A stretch of 64,000 nt of DNA from Maritimibacter alkaliphilus HTCC2654 (GCF_000152805.1 NZ_CH902578.1:1084992-1148991), one strand, 5' to 3'. Numbered from the stretch's first letter, positions 17,733 to 26,032 are shown. Notes: generated by a model from the sequence alone, not told the origin. Numbers and translations: made by a program.

Positions 17733-18515
17733 ACTGCATCCCCCGACATCGACAGGCTTCTGGCCCTCGGACCGCTCAAGGTCTGGTCCGTGGTCGTCAC
17801 GATCATGGGCGATCTGTGCCGTGCCCCCGAGGACCGGATCGAGGGGCCGCTCCTTACCCGGTTGGTCGAAGGCATGGGGATCAACAATCAGGCGCTGCGC
17901 GTTGCGCTTCACCGGCTGAAACGCGATGGCTGGATCGAGGCGGAGCGCGACGGGCGCGTCTCGTCCTACGCCTTGACGCCCGAGGGCCGCGCCCGCACCG
18001 AGGCCGTGCGCCCGGTGATCTACGCCGCCGCGCCGCCCGCCCCGGTTCCGGTGTCGCTGGTCCTGCCGGAGCCGACGATGGCCACGCAGGACTTCATCGA
18101 CGCTCTGCCCGACGACACGGTGTTCCCCGGCACCCGGTCGGCGCTCACCACCGGGCCGCTCGACCCGGCCCTGTCGGACGCGCTGGTCACCACGCTCGAC
18201 ACCGCCGCCCTGCCCGACTGGATCGCATCCGTGGTGATCTCGCCCGAAGCCCTCGCAGACTACACCCGGCTGGCACAGACACTCGAAAGCCTCGGCCCCG
18301 CGCCGGGCGACCTCCTGACGCGCACCATTCTGCGGCTCATCGCCTTTCACCACTGGCGCCGGATGCGCCTGCGCCACGGCACGCTTCCCGACCTCATCCT
18401 TGGCCCTGACTGGCCCGGCGCGCAGGCCCGCACGGCAATCGCCCGCACGCTCGAAACCTACCCGCGCCCCGCGCTCGACGCGCTGCGCGCCGCCTCGACG
18501 ACGCCCGCCTCCTGA
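17730..18515 (+). CDS. paaX: PaaX-family transcriptional regulator
   Basis: 261 residues. The N-terminal winged-helix part (LLTRLVEGMGINNQALRVALHRL followed by a basic wing) and the C-terminal domain ending in LRLIAFHHWRRMRLRH match PaaX, the phenylacetyl-CoA-responsive repressor first described in E. coli. The gene directly follows paaZ. The ATG at 17730 is in the right arm of a hairpin; an in-frame ATG at 17706 in the left arm would add 8 residues. Having both PaaX and a TetR-type PaaR in one cluster is notable. Confidence 0.85.
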   Translation: MTASPDIDRLLALGPLKVWSVVVTIMGDLCRAPEDRIEGPLLTRLVEGMGINNQALRVALHRLKRDGWIEAERDGRVSSYALTPEGRARTEAVRPVIYAAAPPAPVPVSLVLPEPTMATQDFIDALPDDTVFPGTRSALTTGPLDPALSDALVTTLDTAALPDWIASVVISPEALADYTRLAQTLESLGPAPGDLLTRTILRLIAFHHWRRMRLRHGTLPDLILGPDWPGAQARTAIARTLETYPRPALDALRAASTTPAS

Positions 18516-18517
18516 TC

Positions 18518-18543
18518 TTCTCTGTTTCAAAAAACCTCGGGAG
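18518..18543. repeat. Conserved intergenic element, copy 1
   Basis: A segment beginning CTTCTCTGTTTC, then an A-rich stretch, then CTCGGGAG, begins 3 nt after the paaX stop. The same segment (one indel, few changes) occurs in inverted orientation at 53309-53336. In both places it borders a strong hairpin. Read from the maiA side it looks like hairpin plus T-rich tail, as a terminator would. Confidence 0.6.
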
Positions 18544-18546
18544 AGC

Positions 18547-18569
18547 GCGAGAGGGCAGCGCCCTCTCGC
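18547..18569. terminator. Strong 10-bp hairpin between convergent genes
   Basis: A perfect stem GCGAGAGGGC/GCCCTCTCGC with a 3-nt loop lies between convergent paaX and maiA. With the AAAAAA stretch of the element at 18518-18543 (TTTTTT on the minus strand) it could end maiA transcription. Confidence 0.55.
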
Positions 18570-18573
18570 CGGG

Positions 18574-18632
18574 GAGTTTGAGGGGCTTGCCCCTCATTCA
18601 GACCTGCGGAGTTTGAGGGGCTTGCCCCTCAT
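18574..18632. repeat. Two direct copies of a 24-nt hairpin unit
   Basis: A 24-nt unit starting GAGTTTGAGGGG occurs at 18574-18597 and again at 18609-18632, identical as far as I can read. Each contains the stem GAGGGGC/GCCCCTC. A further stem GCGGGC/GCCCGC follows near 18643-18658. The tandem arrangement suggests local duplication of an intergenic element. Confidence 0.65.
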
Positions 18633-18675
18633 ATCTGAGAGCGCGGGCGCAAGCCCGCACCGTCTGCTCACGCCC

Positions 18676-19293
18676 TCAGTGCGGCGCGAGGTCCGGGTGG
18701 GCGGCGGCGAAGGCGGGGATTTCGTCCAGCTTGTCCGAGATATGCCGGATCTTCGGCAGAGGCTCCAGATCGACCTCCCAGCGCCGGGCGTTGTAAAGCT
18801 GAGGCACGAGGCAGATGTCGGCCATGGTCACCCCGTCGCCGTAACAGAAATCACCCCCGTCCAGCATCGCCTCGAACGCGGCAAGCCCCGGCCCGATGAA
18901 GGCCTGCATCCAGCCCTGCATGGTGATCGCGCCCCCCGACGCCGCCACCGCGTGTTTTGCCACGCGCAGGTTGCAGACCGGGTGGATCTCCATCGCGATG
19001 GCATAGGACAGGGCGCGCACCGCCTGACGGCCTGCCGGGTCTTTCGGCAGCAGTCCCAGATCGCGGGTCTCATCCAGATATTCGAGGATCGACAGCGATT
19101 GGGTAAAGCTGTGCCCGTCGATCTCCAGCACCGGGACCAGCCCCTGCGGATTGCGGCTCATATGCGCCTCGGATGTCTGTGCGCCCGCCTGAAGGTCGAC
19201 GGTCGCCGCCTCCCATTCCATACCGGCAAGGCCCATCGCGATCCGCAGCCGGTAGCTTGCCGACGACCGCCAGTAATCATGCAACGTGACCAT
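18676..19293 (-). CDS. maiA: Zeta-class glutathione transferase, maleylacetoacetate (or maleylpyruvate) isomerase
   Basis: 205 residues. The zeta-GST N-terminal motif RSSASYRLRIA with the catalytic serine is present, followed by NPQGLVPVLEID and the C-terminal YGDGVTMADICLVPQLYNARR. These enzymes use glutathione to isomerise maleylacetoacetate to the fumaryl form; relatives do the same for maleylpyruvate in gentisate breakdown. No homogentisate gene is nearby; a gentisate dioxygenase operon lies about 40 kb away in this window. It follows pxpC on the same strand after 60 nt and may be cotranscribed. Confidence 0.88.
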   Translation of the reverse strand: MVTLHDYWRSSASYRLRIAMGLAGMEWEAATVDLQAGAQTSEAHMSRNPQGLVPVLEIDGHSFTQSLSILEYLDETRDLGLLPKDPAGRQAVRALSYAIAMEIHPVCNLRVAKHAVAASGGAITMQGWMQAFIGPGLAAFEAMLDGGDFCYGDGVTMADICLVPQLYNARRWEVDLEPLPKIRHISDKLDEIPAFAAAHPDLAPH

Positions 19294-19353
19294 TCCGGCC
19301 TCCCTGTCCTGTTTCGTTCTTGATAGGTGGGCGGGCGGGCTAGGTCCACCGGA

Positions 19354-20367
19354 TCACTCGTCGCCGCCGTGATGAACCCCGCTGATGAGGTTGGCCCGCA
19401 TCAGCCGGTCTTCCAAGCTTCCGCGCGGCACGGCGATCTCGTCGAGCCAGGCCTGCCGCGTCGCAAGGTCACGCCGGGCGCGCATGATGGCCTCGTCCGG
19501 CGATACGGCGACGAACCGCACCTTGTCGCCCGCCCGCGCCTGCACCAGCGCATCGGTCGCCGTCGAAACCAGTGTCGCGATCTTCGGATAACCCCCGGTC
19601 GTCTGGTGATCGGCGAGGAGCACGGTCGCCACCCCGTCGCCCGCCACTTGGATCGAGCCGCGCAGGGTCGGCTCGGACGGGATCGACAGGGCGTCGGCGA
19701 GGGGCAGTTCGGGGCCGTCCAGCCGCATCCCCATTCGGTCATAGGCGGGGGTCACGGTGAAGGGTTCGCGGGTCAGGGTGTCCAACGCGCCCGGCGCGAA
19801 CCGGTCCTCCTGCGGGCCGGGCACGACCGGCTGGCGCGCGTTCGGGTCCGGCAGGGGTGGCGCGGGCAACGGGCCTTCTCGTGACGGGGTCGCCTCGGCA
19901 TTGCGCAGGGTGATCCTTTGACCCGTTGTCAGCGCCCCGCCGCCGAACTGCGAGATCGCGTGGGTCGCGGTGGCGCCGAGCCAAGCCTGCGCGTCGACCT
20001 CGCCCGCGAAGGCGAGATAGCACCAGCTGCCCCACTTGCCCGCACGGATCGTCAAGCTTTCGCCCGCCGACAGGGTGCGCACCACCCAGCCCTCGACGCG
20101 CGCCCCGGCATGGTCGAGCGTGAAGCCCCCGCCGCAGACAGCGAAGCTGACGGTGCCGCTCTCGCAAGTCAGGGACAGGCCGCCCATCGACACCTCGATG
20201 GCGGTGGCCCCGGCTGGCCGGCCCAACGCGCGGTTGGCGGCGGCATGGGCGAAGCGGTCCATCGGCCCGGACGCGGGCACGCCGAAGCGCATCCAGCCGC
20301 GCCGCCCGCCGTCCTGAAAGCTGACCTGCGGCCCGGTGTAGGTGACGGTGAGCACCGCGTCAGCCAT
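19354..20367 (-). CDS. pxpC: 5-oxoprolinase subunit C family protein (biotin-dependent carboxyltransferase family)
   Basis: 337 residues. Characteristic motifs include GPQVSFQDGGRRGW, FGVPASGPMDRFAHAAAN and PPVYDRMG-like PAYDRMGMRLDG. In the PxpABC enzyme this subunit works with PxpB to phosphorylate 5-oxoproline before ring opening. I chose ATG 20367 (MADAVLTV), which overlaps the upstream pxpB end by 8 nt. Databases often name it urea amidolyase or allophanate hydrolase subunit 2, but the gene trio fits 5-oxoprolinase. Confidence 0.88.
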   Translation of the reverse strand: MADAVLTVTYTGPQVSFQDGGRRGWMRFGVPASGPMDRFAHAAANRALGRPAGATAIEVSMGGLSLTCESGTVSFAVCGGGFTLDHAGARVEGWVVRTLSAGESLTIRAGKWGSWCYLAFAGEVDAQAWLGATATHAISQFGGGALTTGQRITLRNAEATPSREGPLPAPPLPDPNARQPVVPGPQEDRFAPGALDTLTREPFTVTPAYDRMGMRLDGPELPLADALSIPSEPTLRGSIQVAGDGVATVLLADHQTTGGYPKIATLVSTATDALVQARAGDKVRFVAVSPDEAIMRARRDLATRQAWLDEIAVPRGSLEDRLMRANLISGVHHGGDE

Positions 20368-21055
20368 CGCCCCGCTCCGCCATCCGCGCCTCGTAGGTGT
20401 CCCGGTCGATCCGGGCGAACCGGACGTGGTCGCCCACGTCGAACAGGAACGGGTCTTCGGCATCCGAGCGCAGGATGGGCGTCGGCGACCGCCCGATGAT
20501 CGACCAGCCGGTCGGCATGGTGAGCGTGGTCACGAGGCATTGTGGCCCCGCGATGATGACGCTGCCCGCCGGGACGTCGCGCAGGGCCGCCGACTTGCGC
20601 GGAACGCGGATCGCCTCCGGCACGCCGGACATATAGGCATAGCCCGGCGCAAACCCGTACATTCGGACCCGAAAGGCCGCGTCGCGATGCGTGCGGATCA
20701 CCTCTTCGGTCGTCATCCCGGCCGCATCGGCCACCGCTTCCAGATCCGGGGCGAAGGCAGCGTCATAGCAAATCTCGATGATGCGTTCCTGTCCTTGCTG
20801 ATCCGTTCGGACCGGATTGGCAAGCATACGTTCTATCTCGCCCTGAACCGTGCGGTGATCGGTCGCCTCCGGGTCGAAATCCACCAGCAGATTGACCAGC
20901 GCGGGCACCCATTCGATCACCCCGGCGGGGGTGAATTGCGCCAATCCCGCATCGAGCGCGAGGACTTGCGCGCTCATCTCGTCACCGATCTCGGTCCCGA
21001 AACTGACGAGCAGCGCGTGATCGGCCACGGCGCGATATCGCGGCCAGCCGCTCAC
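20360..21055 (-). CDS. pxpB: 5-oxoprolinase subunit B family protein (allophanate hydrolase subunit 1-like)
   Basis: 231 residues. The motifs FGTEIGDEMSAQV, YDAAFAPDLEAVA and FAPGYAYMSGVPEAIRVPRK are those of PxpB/KipI proteins. It forms the ATP-using half of the 5-oxoprolinase with PxpC. Overlaps pxpA by 4 nt and pxpC by 8 nt, so the three are one translational unit. Confidence 0.9.
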   Translation of the reverse strand: MSGWPRYRAVADHALLVSFGTEIGDEMSAQVLALDAGLAQFTPAGVIEWVPALVNLLVDFDPEATDHRTVQGEIERMLANPVRTDQQGQERIIEICYDAAFAPDLEAVADAAGMTTEEVIRTHRDAAFRVRMYGFAPGYAYMSGVPEAIRVPRKSAALRDVPAGSVIIAGPQCLVTTLTMPTGWSIIGRSPTPILRSDAEDPFLFDVGDHVRFARIDRDTYEARMAERGDG

Positions 21056-21816
21056 GCCAGAAACGGGGCCAGCGTGATGCCTTTCGCGGACAGAGCGTCG
21101 CGAATGTTGCGCGCCGTTTCGACCGCCGCCGGGTTATCGCCGTGCACGCAAATCGAATGAGCTTCCAACGCCACGTCGCCACCGCCCAGCACCGGCATCC
21201 GGCCCGTTTCGAGGAACCCGACGAGCCGATCCGCCGCCTCGCCCGCATCGTGCAGAACCGCCCCCGGTGTGCCGCGCGGCACCAGTTGCCCGTCGGACTG
21301 ATAGGCGCGGTCCGCGAAGACCTCGGAATAGACCGCCATACGCCGCGCCTTCGCCACCTGCTCCAGCTTCGTGCCGGAAATGGCGAGGATCGCGAGCGCC
21401 GGATCGAAGGACGCGACGGCATCCGCGATCGCCTCGGCCACCTCTTCGTCTCGGCCCGCGAGATTGGCGAGCGCACCGTGGGGTTTGACGTAAGCCACCT
21501 TCGTGCCTGCCAGCCCCGCCATGCCGACGAGCGCGCCGATCTGGGCGGTGACCATCCGGGTCACCTCGCCCGGCGCCATCGGGATCACACGCCGGCCGAA
21601 CCCTTCGCGGTCGGCATAGCCCGGATGCGCGCCGACCGTGACACCCAGCTCGGCGGCGCGTTTCAGGGTGGCGAACATGGTCTCGGGGTCGCCCGCGTGC
21701 CCGCCGCAGGCGACGTTGGCGCTGGTCACCAGCGCGAGCATCTCGTCGTCATGGCCCATGACCCACGGGCCGAAGCTTTCGCCAAGGTCGGCGTTGAGGT
21801 CGATCCGCATCGTCAC
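21052..21816 (-). CDS. pxpA: 5-oxoprolinase subunit A (LamB/YcsF family)
   Basis: 254 residues. The family signature DLNADLGESFGPW at the N-terminus, SANVACGGHAGDP and GAHPGYADREGFGRR are all present. PxpA opens the 5-oxoproline ring to glutamate using the phosphorylated intermediate made by PxpBC. First gene of the operon; 60 nt of intergenic sequence separates it from the dienelactone hydrolase gene. Confidence 0.93.
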   Translation of the reverse strand: MTMRIDLNADLGESFGPWVMGHDDEMLALVTSANVACGGHAGDPETMFATLKRAAELGVTVGAHPGYADREGFGRRVIPMAPGEVTRMVTAQIGALVGMAGLAGTKVAYVKPHGALANLAGRDEEVAEAIADAVASFDPALAILAISGTKLEQVAKARRMAVYSEVFADRAYQSDGQLVPRGTPGAVLHDAGEAADRLVGFLETGRMPVLGGGDVALEAHSICVHGDNPAAVETARNIRDALSAKGITLAPFLA

Positions 21817-21876
21817 CCCTTGTCTGATCTAAGGCCCAGTCAATCACCCACGGGCGGGAATTGGAATATGCCGCGC

Positions 21877-22533
21877 CTAGCCGATATGGGTGGCGAAGAA
21901 CGCTTTCGTCCGATCATGGGCCAGCGTCGCGGCATCGGCCACGTAGCTTGGACGCTGGTCGTTGGCGAAAGCATGCCCGGCCTCGTACATATGCGTTTCG
22001 ATCTCGGGCAGATATGCTTTCACCTCCGCGATGCCTTCGGGCGGTGTATGATCGTCCTGCGTGCCGAAATGCGCGAGCATCGGAGCTTTCAGAGGCCGGT
22101 CGAGGTAGCTGGGCATCCGCGTGCCGTAGAACGCCACGCCGCCCGCGATGTCGAGCGTCTGGGCGGATCTGAGCGCAAGGCCGCCGCCCCAGCAGAACCC
22201 GATCACGCCGACCTTGCCCCCTTTGGCCGTGAGCGCCTCGACGGTCGCGCCGATGTCCATCATGGTCTGGTCCAGATCGGCCTTTGCCATCAGGTCACGC
22301 CCCCGCCCCGGATCGTCGAACGCGATGACCGCGCCGCGTTCCTGACGGTCGAAAAGCGCGGGAATCGCCACCTCATACCCTTCGGCGGCATACAGGCGCG
22401 CGACGCCCTTCAACTGGTCGGTCAGCCCGAAAATTTCCTGAATGACGACGATCCCGCCGCGCCGTTCGCCCTGTGCCGGTTCGATCCAGCACTCGAAACC
22501 GTGGCCATCGTTCGCCTGAAGTCGGGTCATCAT
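21877..22533 (-). CDS. Dienelactone hydrolase family protein
   Basis: 218 residues. Alpha/beta hydrolase with a cysteine nucleophile: C114 in GFCWGGG, acid D160 or D161 in FGTQDDHTP, and H187 in YEAGHAF. This is the dienelactone hydrolase type of triad. The start at 22533 is chosen because GGAGG stands 7 nt before it; an adjacent ATG at 22530 is also possible. No chlorocatechol genes are near, so the physiological substrate is unknown; many homologues are general carboxylesterases. Confidence 0.85.
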   Translation of the reverse strand: MMTRLQANDGHGFECWIEPAQGERRGGIVVIQEIFGLTDQLKGVARLYAAEGYEVAIPALFDRQERGAVIAFDDPGRGRDLMAKADLDQTMMDIGATVEALTAKGGKVGVIGFCWGGGLALRSAQTLDIAGGVAFYGTRMPSYLDRPLKAPMLAHFGTQDDHTPPEGIAEVKAYLPEIETHMYEAGHAFANDQRPSYVADAATLAHDRTKAFFATHIG

Positions 22534-22845
22534 ATCGCGTCCTCCGCTGTCTGGGACGTTGATAACAGCGCCGCGCGGGATGATCGAGAGAGCGCGTGCC
22601 ATGCACCTACCAGATCGAGCACCGGAGCACGGGCGCGCGAATGGCCTTTGCGGCTGGTCCCGGCGATTGCCTGACCACTTCACACCGAATTGCATTGGCG
22701 ATTTCGTGATTGCCTGATATGGACGTGGCGCAGACGTTATCTTTTTCGACCAAGTCTCCGACCACACCGGCGTTACTTCCCTCGATCCAGACTACTACGC
22801 CGACCTGCCGCATCCTGCGGGCAGACTACTAAAGGAGACTACGGA
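22534..22845. other. Divergent intergenic region and cold-shock gene leader (312 nt)
   Basis: No gene is supported here. The left part should hold the promoter of the dienelactone hydrolase gene. The right part is the leader of the cold-shock gene: the heptamer AGACTAC occurs three times (22789, 22823, 22837), and a CCGCA-TCC-TGCGG hairpin (22808-22820) lies between the first two. The third copy overlaps the ribosome binding site AAAGGAG. Promoter positions are uncertain. Confidence 0.5.
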
Positions 22846-23052
22846 ATGGCCACTGGCACCGTGAAATGGTTCAACGCAACCAAAGGCTTCGGCTTCATCG
22901 AACCGTCGGAAGGCGGCAAGGACGTTTTCGTCCACATCTCGGCTGTCGAGCGTTCGGGCCTCACCGGCCTCGCCGACAACCAGAAGGTGTCGTACGAGCT
23001 TCAGGCGGGCCGCGACGGTCGCGAATCCGCTGCGAACCTCGAACTGCTCTGA
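22846..23052 (+). CDS. Cold-shock domain protein
   Basis: 68 residues, a single cold-shock domain. RNP1 is KGFGFIEP and RNP2 is VFVHIS, both intact, and the start MATGTVKWFNATKGF is canonical. It binds single-stranded RNA or DNA and acts as an RNA chaperone. AAAGGAG precedes the ATG. The long leader with short repeats suggests post-transcriptional control. Which csp paralogue it is cannot be said. Confidence 0.96.
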   Translation: MATGTVKWFNATKGFGFIEPSEGGKDVFVHISAVERSGLTGLADNQKVSYELQAGRDGRESAANLELL

Positions 23053-23100
23053 GCTGTTGCGAGATGCCGCGCGGGTATCCGCACGGCGCATGAGAAAACG

Positions 23101-23132
23101 TCGCGCCCCAAATCGGGGCGCGATTTTCGTTT
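23101..23132. terminator. Bidirectional terminator between csp and acetoacetyl-CoA synthetase
   Basis: A perfect 9-bp stem TCGCGCCCC/GGGGCGCGA with a 5-nt loop is followed by TTTTCGTTT on the plus strand and by an A-rich start (AAAACG) that gives T-richness on the other strand. It serves the convergent genes ending at 23052 and 23138. Confidence 0.85.
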
Positions 23133-23137
23133 CAGGG

Positions 23138-25141
23138 TCACGCGTCGGCCAGCCGCGACTGCGCGAAGGTCGCGAACCAGTCGAGTGCCGCCGGGTTCCG
23201 GGTCGCATCTTTCGACGCGACCTTTTCCGGGTTCTCGCCCAGAAGCATCCGGCGCACCGGAACCTCCATCTTCTTGCCCGTGAGCGTGGTCGGAATCTCC
23301 GGCACCTCGACGATTTCGTCCGGCACATGGCGCGGCGACCGTTCGCTGCGCAGGCGGCGCGCGATCTCGGCCTTCAAGGCATCGGAGAGGCTGCCGTTCG
23401 CCATCTGGACGAACAGCGGCATGTAATAGCCCCCATCCTTTTCCTCGATGCACACGATCAGGCTGTCCGCGATCTCGTCGAAGGTTTCCATCGTCCGGTA
23501 GATCTCGGCCGACCCGATGCGCACGCCGAAGCGGTTGAGCGTCGCGTCCGAGCGGCCAAGAACGTAAGAGCCGCCGCGTTCGTTGAACCGCACCCGGTCG
23601 CCGTGACGCCAGATGCCGGGATAGACGTCGAAATAGCTGTCGGTGTAGCGCGCGAACCCTACGTCGCCCCACAGAAAGAGCGGCATCGAGGGCATGGGCT
23701 GCCGGATGACCAGTTCGCCCACCTCGCCCACGACCGGCTGCCCCGCCTCGTCGAAGGCGACCGCATCGCACCCCAGCGCAGGGGCCTGAATCTCGCCGGC
23801 ATAGGCCGGCAGCAGGCTCGACCCGCCGAGGATGCCGGAGCACACTTCGGTGCCGCCCGATTGCGAGGTGGCGTAAAGATCGCGTTTCACCGCCTCGTGC
23901 GTCCAGGCCAGAATCTCCGGTGTCGCGGGCGAGCCGGTCAGCAGGATGGTTTCCAGCGCGGACAGGTCGAACTCTTCCCCCGGACGAATGCCCGCCCCGC
24001 GCACCATCTGCATGAAAGTGGGCGACACGCCGAAGGTGGTGACGCCGGTTTCGGCCATGATGCGCCACATCAGCCGGGCGTCCGGATGGGCCGGATGCCC
24101 GTCGTAAAGAACCACTTTGCCGTCGAGCATCGGCCCGGCCATCAGGGTGTTCCACACCATCCAACCCGTCGTCGAATAGCAGAAATAGACCGAGTCCTTG
24201 TGCATATCGAGTTGGAAGGAAGCCTTTTTCAGGTGTTCGACGACGATGCCGTGGTGCCCGTGCGTGATCGGCTTCGGCAGCCCCGTCGTGCCGGAAGAGA
24301 ACAGAACCCAAAGCGGATGATCGGACGGGACGCGGGTAAAGGCGAAATCCGCGCGCGCCACGTCCGGGCCGGTGAACAGTTCGGCCCAGTCCAGCGTCTC
24401 GCCCGCGAAGACGGGCCGCCCGGCGCCGGGCAGGTAGTCGAGCAGGACCAGCCGCTCGGCCGTCGGCAGGGCCGCGAGGATGCCCGCCAGTTCGCCCGAG
24501 CGGTCGTAATCCTTGCCGCCGTAGCGGTAGCCGGTCACCGCAAAGACCAGCTTGGGTTCGATCTGGCTGAACCTGTCGATCACGGTCTGAGCGCCGAACT
24601 CCGGCGCGGCCGAGGACCAGATGCCGCCGATGGCAGTGGTCGCCAGCATGGCGATGAAGGTCTCGGGTATGTTCGGCATATAAGCCACCACACGGTCGCC
24701 CGGCTCGATCCCCATCTCGCGCATCCGGGTCGCCAGTTTGCGCACTTGTCCCGCGACCTCGGCCCAGCTTATCGCAGCGATGTCCGGCCGCGTCTCGGCA
24801 CAGTGCATCATCATCGGGCGCTCCGGGTCGCCCGAGGTTTCGTGGCGCAGGATGTTCTCGGCATAGTTCAGCCGGGTTCCGGTAAACCAGCGCGTGCGCG
24901 GCATCGGGTCGTCGGTCAGCACCTGCTCGATCTCGCCCTCGTGGATCACGTCGAAATAATCCCAGACCGCGCGCCAGAAGCCCGCCGGGTCTTCGACGGA
25001 CCAGACCTGCAATTCCCGATATCCGGCGAGCGACACGTCGCGCTCGCCCGCGAGCCATGCAAGGAACCGGGTCAGCTCGGCCCGTGCCCGACGCTCCGGG
25101 CTGGCCGTCCAGAGTTCCTGTCCTTCGCTCACCGTACTCAT
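23138..25141 (-). CDS. Acetoacetate-CoA ligase
   Basis: 667 residues, the usual size of acetoacetyl-CoA synthetase. The N-terminal ACAS-like segment (WSVEDPAGFWRAVWDYFDV), the P-loop SSGTTGLPKPITHGHHG and the C-terminal TGKKMEVPVRRML with the catalytic lysine are present. It activates acetoacetate with ATP and CoA, linking ketone bodies and polyhydroxybutyrate breakdown to central metabolism. An IclR gene lies directly upstream on the same strand. Often named aacS or acsA. Confidence 0.9.
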   Translation of the reverse strand: MSTVSEGQELWTASPERRARAELTRFLAWLAGERDVSLAGYRELQVWSVEDPAGFWRAVWDYFDVIHEGEIEQVLTDDPMPRTRWFTGTRLNYAENILRHETSGDPERPMMMHCAETRPDIAAISWAEVAGQVRKLATRMREMGIEPGDRVVAYMPNIPETFIAMLATTAIGGIWSSAAPEFGAQTVIDRFSQIEPKLVFAVTGYRYGGKDYDRSGELAGILAALPTAERLVLLDYLPGAGRPVFAGETLDWAELFTGPDVARADFAFTRVPSDHPLWVLFSSGTTGLPKPITHGHHGIVVEHLKKASFQLDMHKDSVYFCYSTTGWMVWNTLMAGPMLDGKVVLYDGHPAHPDARLMWRIMAETGVTTFGVSPTFMQMVRGAGIRPGEEFDLSALETILLTGSPATPEILAWTHEAVKRDLYATSQSGGTEVCSGILGGSSLLPAYAGEIQAPALGCDAVAFDEAGQPVVGEVGELVIRQPMPSMPLFLWGDVGFARYTDSYFDVYPGIWRHGDRVRFNERGGSYVLGRSDATLNRFGVRIGSAEIYRTMETFDEIADSLIVCIEEKDGGYYMPLFVQMANGSLSDALKAEIARRLRSERSPRHVPDEIVEVPEIPTTLTGKKMEVPVRRMLLGENPEKVASKDATRNPAALDWFATFAQSRLADA

Positions 25142-25240
25142 GCCATCTGCTCCGTTAACGTGTCGGGGTCGACCTGTTCGATCATGGTGAGCACGATATG
25201 CACGCGCGCCGCAGGTTCAACCGCCTTGAACGCCGCGCGG

Positions 25241-26032
25241 TTATTCAGGCGTGTCGTCACCCCGATGGCGCGCGCCCTGCGTGGCCGCGATTTCATCGTC
25301 GATGATCCGTTTCCACGCGGCGATCCGGGCGTCGTCCACGTCCTGCGCATGGACGGCGATGGAAATGGCAAGATCGGGTTCCGCCGAGAACGCCTTGACC
25401 CCGCGCCCGAGCCCGTAGATCGACGAATAGGCCTGTCCCCGGCTTTCCGCAAAGCCCGTGCGCCGGGCGCGTTCCATCGCGTCGCGCACGCTGTCGGCGC
25501 TCAGGCTTTCGAAGGCGTCGAATTCCGGTGCGATGGCCGCGATCACCCGTTCGGCGGTCGCGTCCGGCAGCCCGGCGAGAAGCGCGGTGGCCCCCGCCCC
25601 GACGCCCAGATAGCGCCGCTGCCCCACTTCGACCGGGATCACGCGGATCACGGTGCGGCCCTCGGCCTTGTGGATGCACACCGCCTCGAACCCCGAGCGG
25701 CGCATCAGGTAGGTGGTCACGTTCGCGCGTTCGGCCACGCGGTCGACGCAGGCCGTCCACGGGGCGAGGCCCAGCACGCGGTCGCTGACGGCGAGGCCGA
25801 GTTCGTAGCTGAGCATCCCCACCTCGTAACGGCGGGTGTCGGCGTTGTAGGCGGCCAGCCCGGTGTCGGTGAGGCTTTTCAGGATGCGGTGCGTGGTCGA
25901 GCGGGGCAGACCCACGGCTTCGGAAATCGTGCGCAGGTTTTTGGGCGCGTCGCCAGACACATGCGCGATCTGCTTCAGGATCGCCGCCGCGCGCCGGATC
26001 GCCTGAGTTCCGTCCTGATTGCCGTCTTTCAT
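25241..26032 (-). CDS. IclR-family transcriptional regulator
   Basis: 263 residues. Helix-turn-helix at about 10-60 (AIRRAAAILKQIA, LRTISEAVGLPRSTTHRIL) and an IclR effector domain (VGQRRYLGVGAGATALLA, RGQAYSSIYGLGRGVKAFSA). The start at 26032 (MKDGNQDGTQ) fits the family N-terminus; the ribosome binding site is weak, and a start at 26086 is possible. It lies 99 nt before the acetoacetate-CoA ligase gene and 170 nt after the ThDP enzyme gene, all minus strand, and could control either. Confidence 0.88.
   Translation of the reverse strand: MKDGNQDGTQAIRRAAAILKQIAHVSGDAPKNLRTISEAVGLPRSTTHRILKSLTDTGLAAYNADTRRYEVGMLSYELGLAVSDRVLGLAPWTACVDRVAERANVTTYLMRRSGFEAVCIHKAEGRTVIRVIPVEVGQRRYLGVGAGATALLAGLPDATAERVIAAIAPEFDAFESLSADSVRDAMERARRTGFAESRGQAYSSIYGLGRGVKAFSAEPDLAISIAVHAQDVDDARIAAWKRIIDDEIAATQGARHRGDDTPE

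Noticed and set aside
22690-22720. TTGCAT and TGATAT as the csp promoter
   Set aside because: Spacing is 19 nt and the -10 match is poor; kept only as part of the intergenic description.
25138-25452. 104-codon minus-strand frame between the IclR gene and acetoacetate-CoA ligase
   Set aside because: Mostly overlaps the IclR gene in another frame, low-complexity Arg/Ser/Pro content, no ribosome site.
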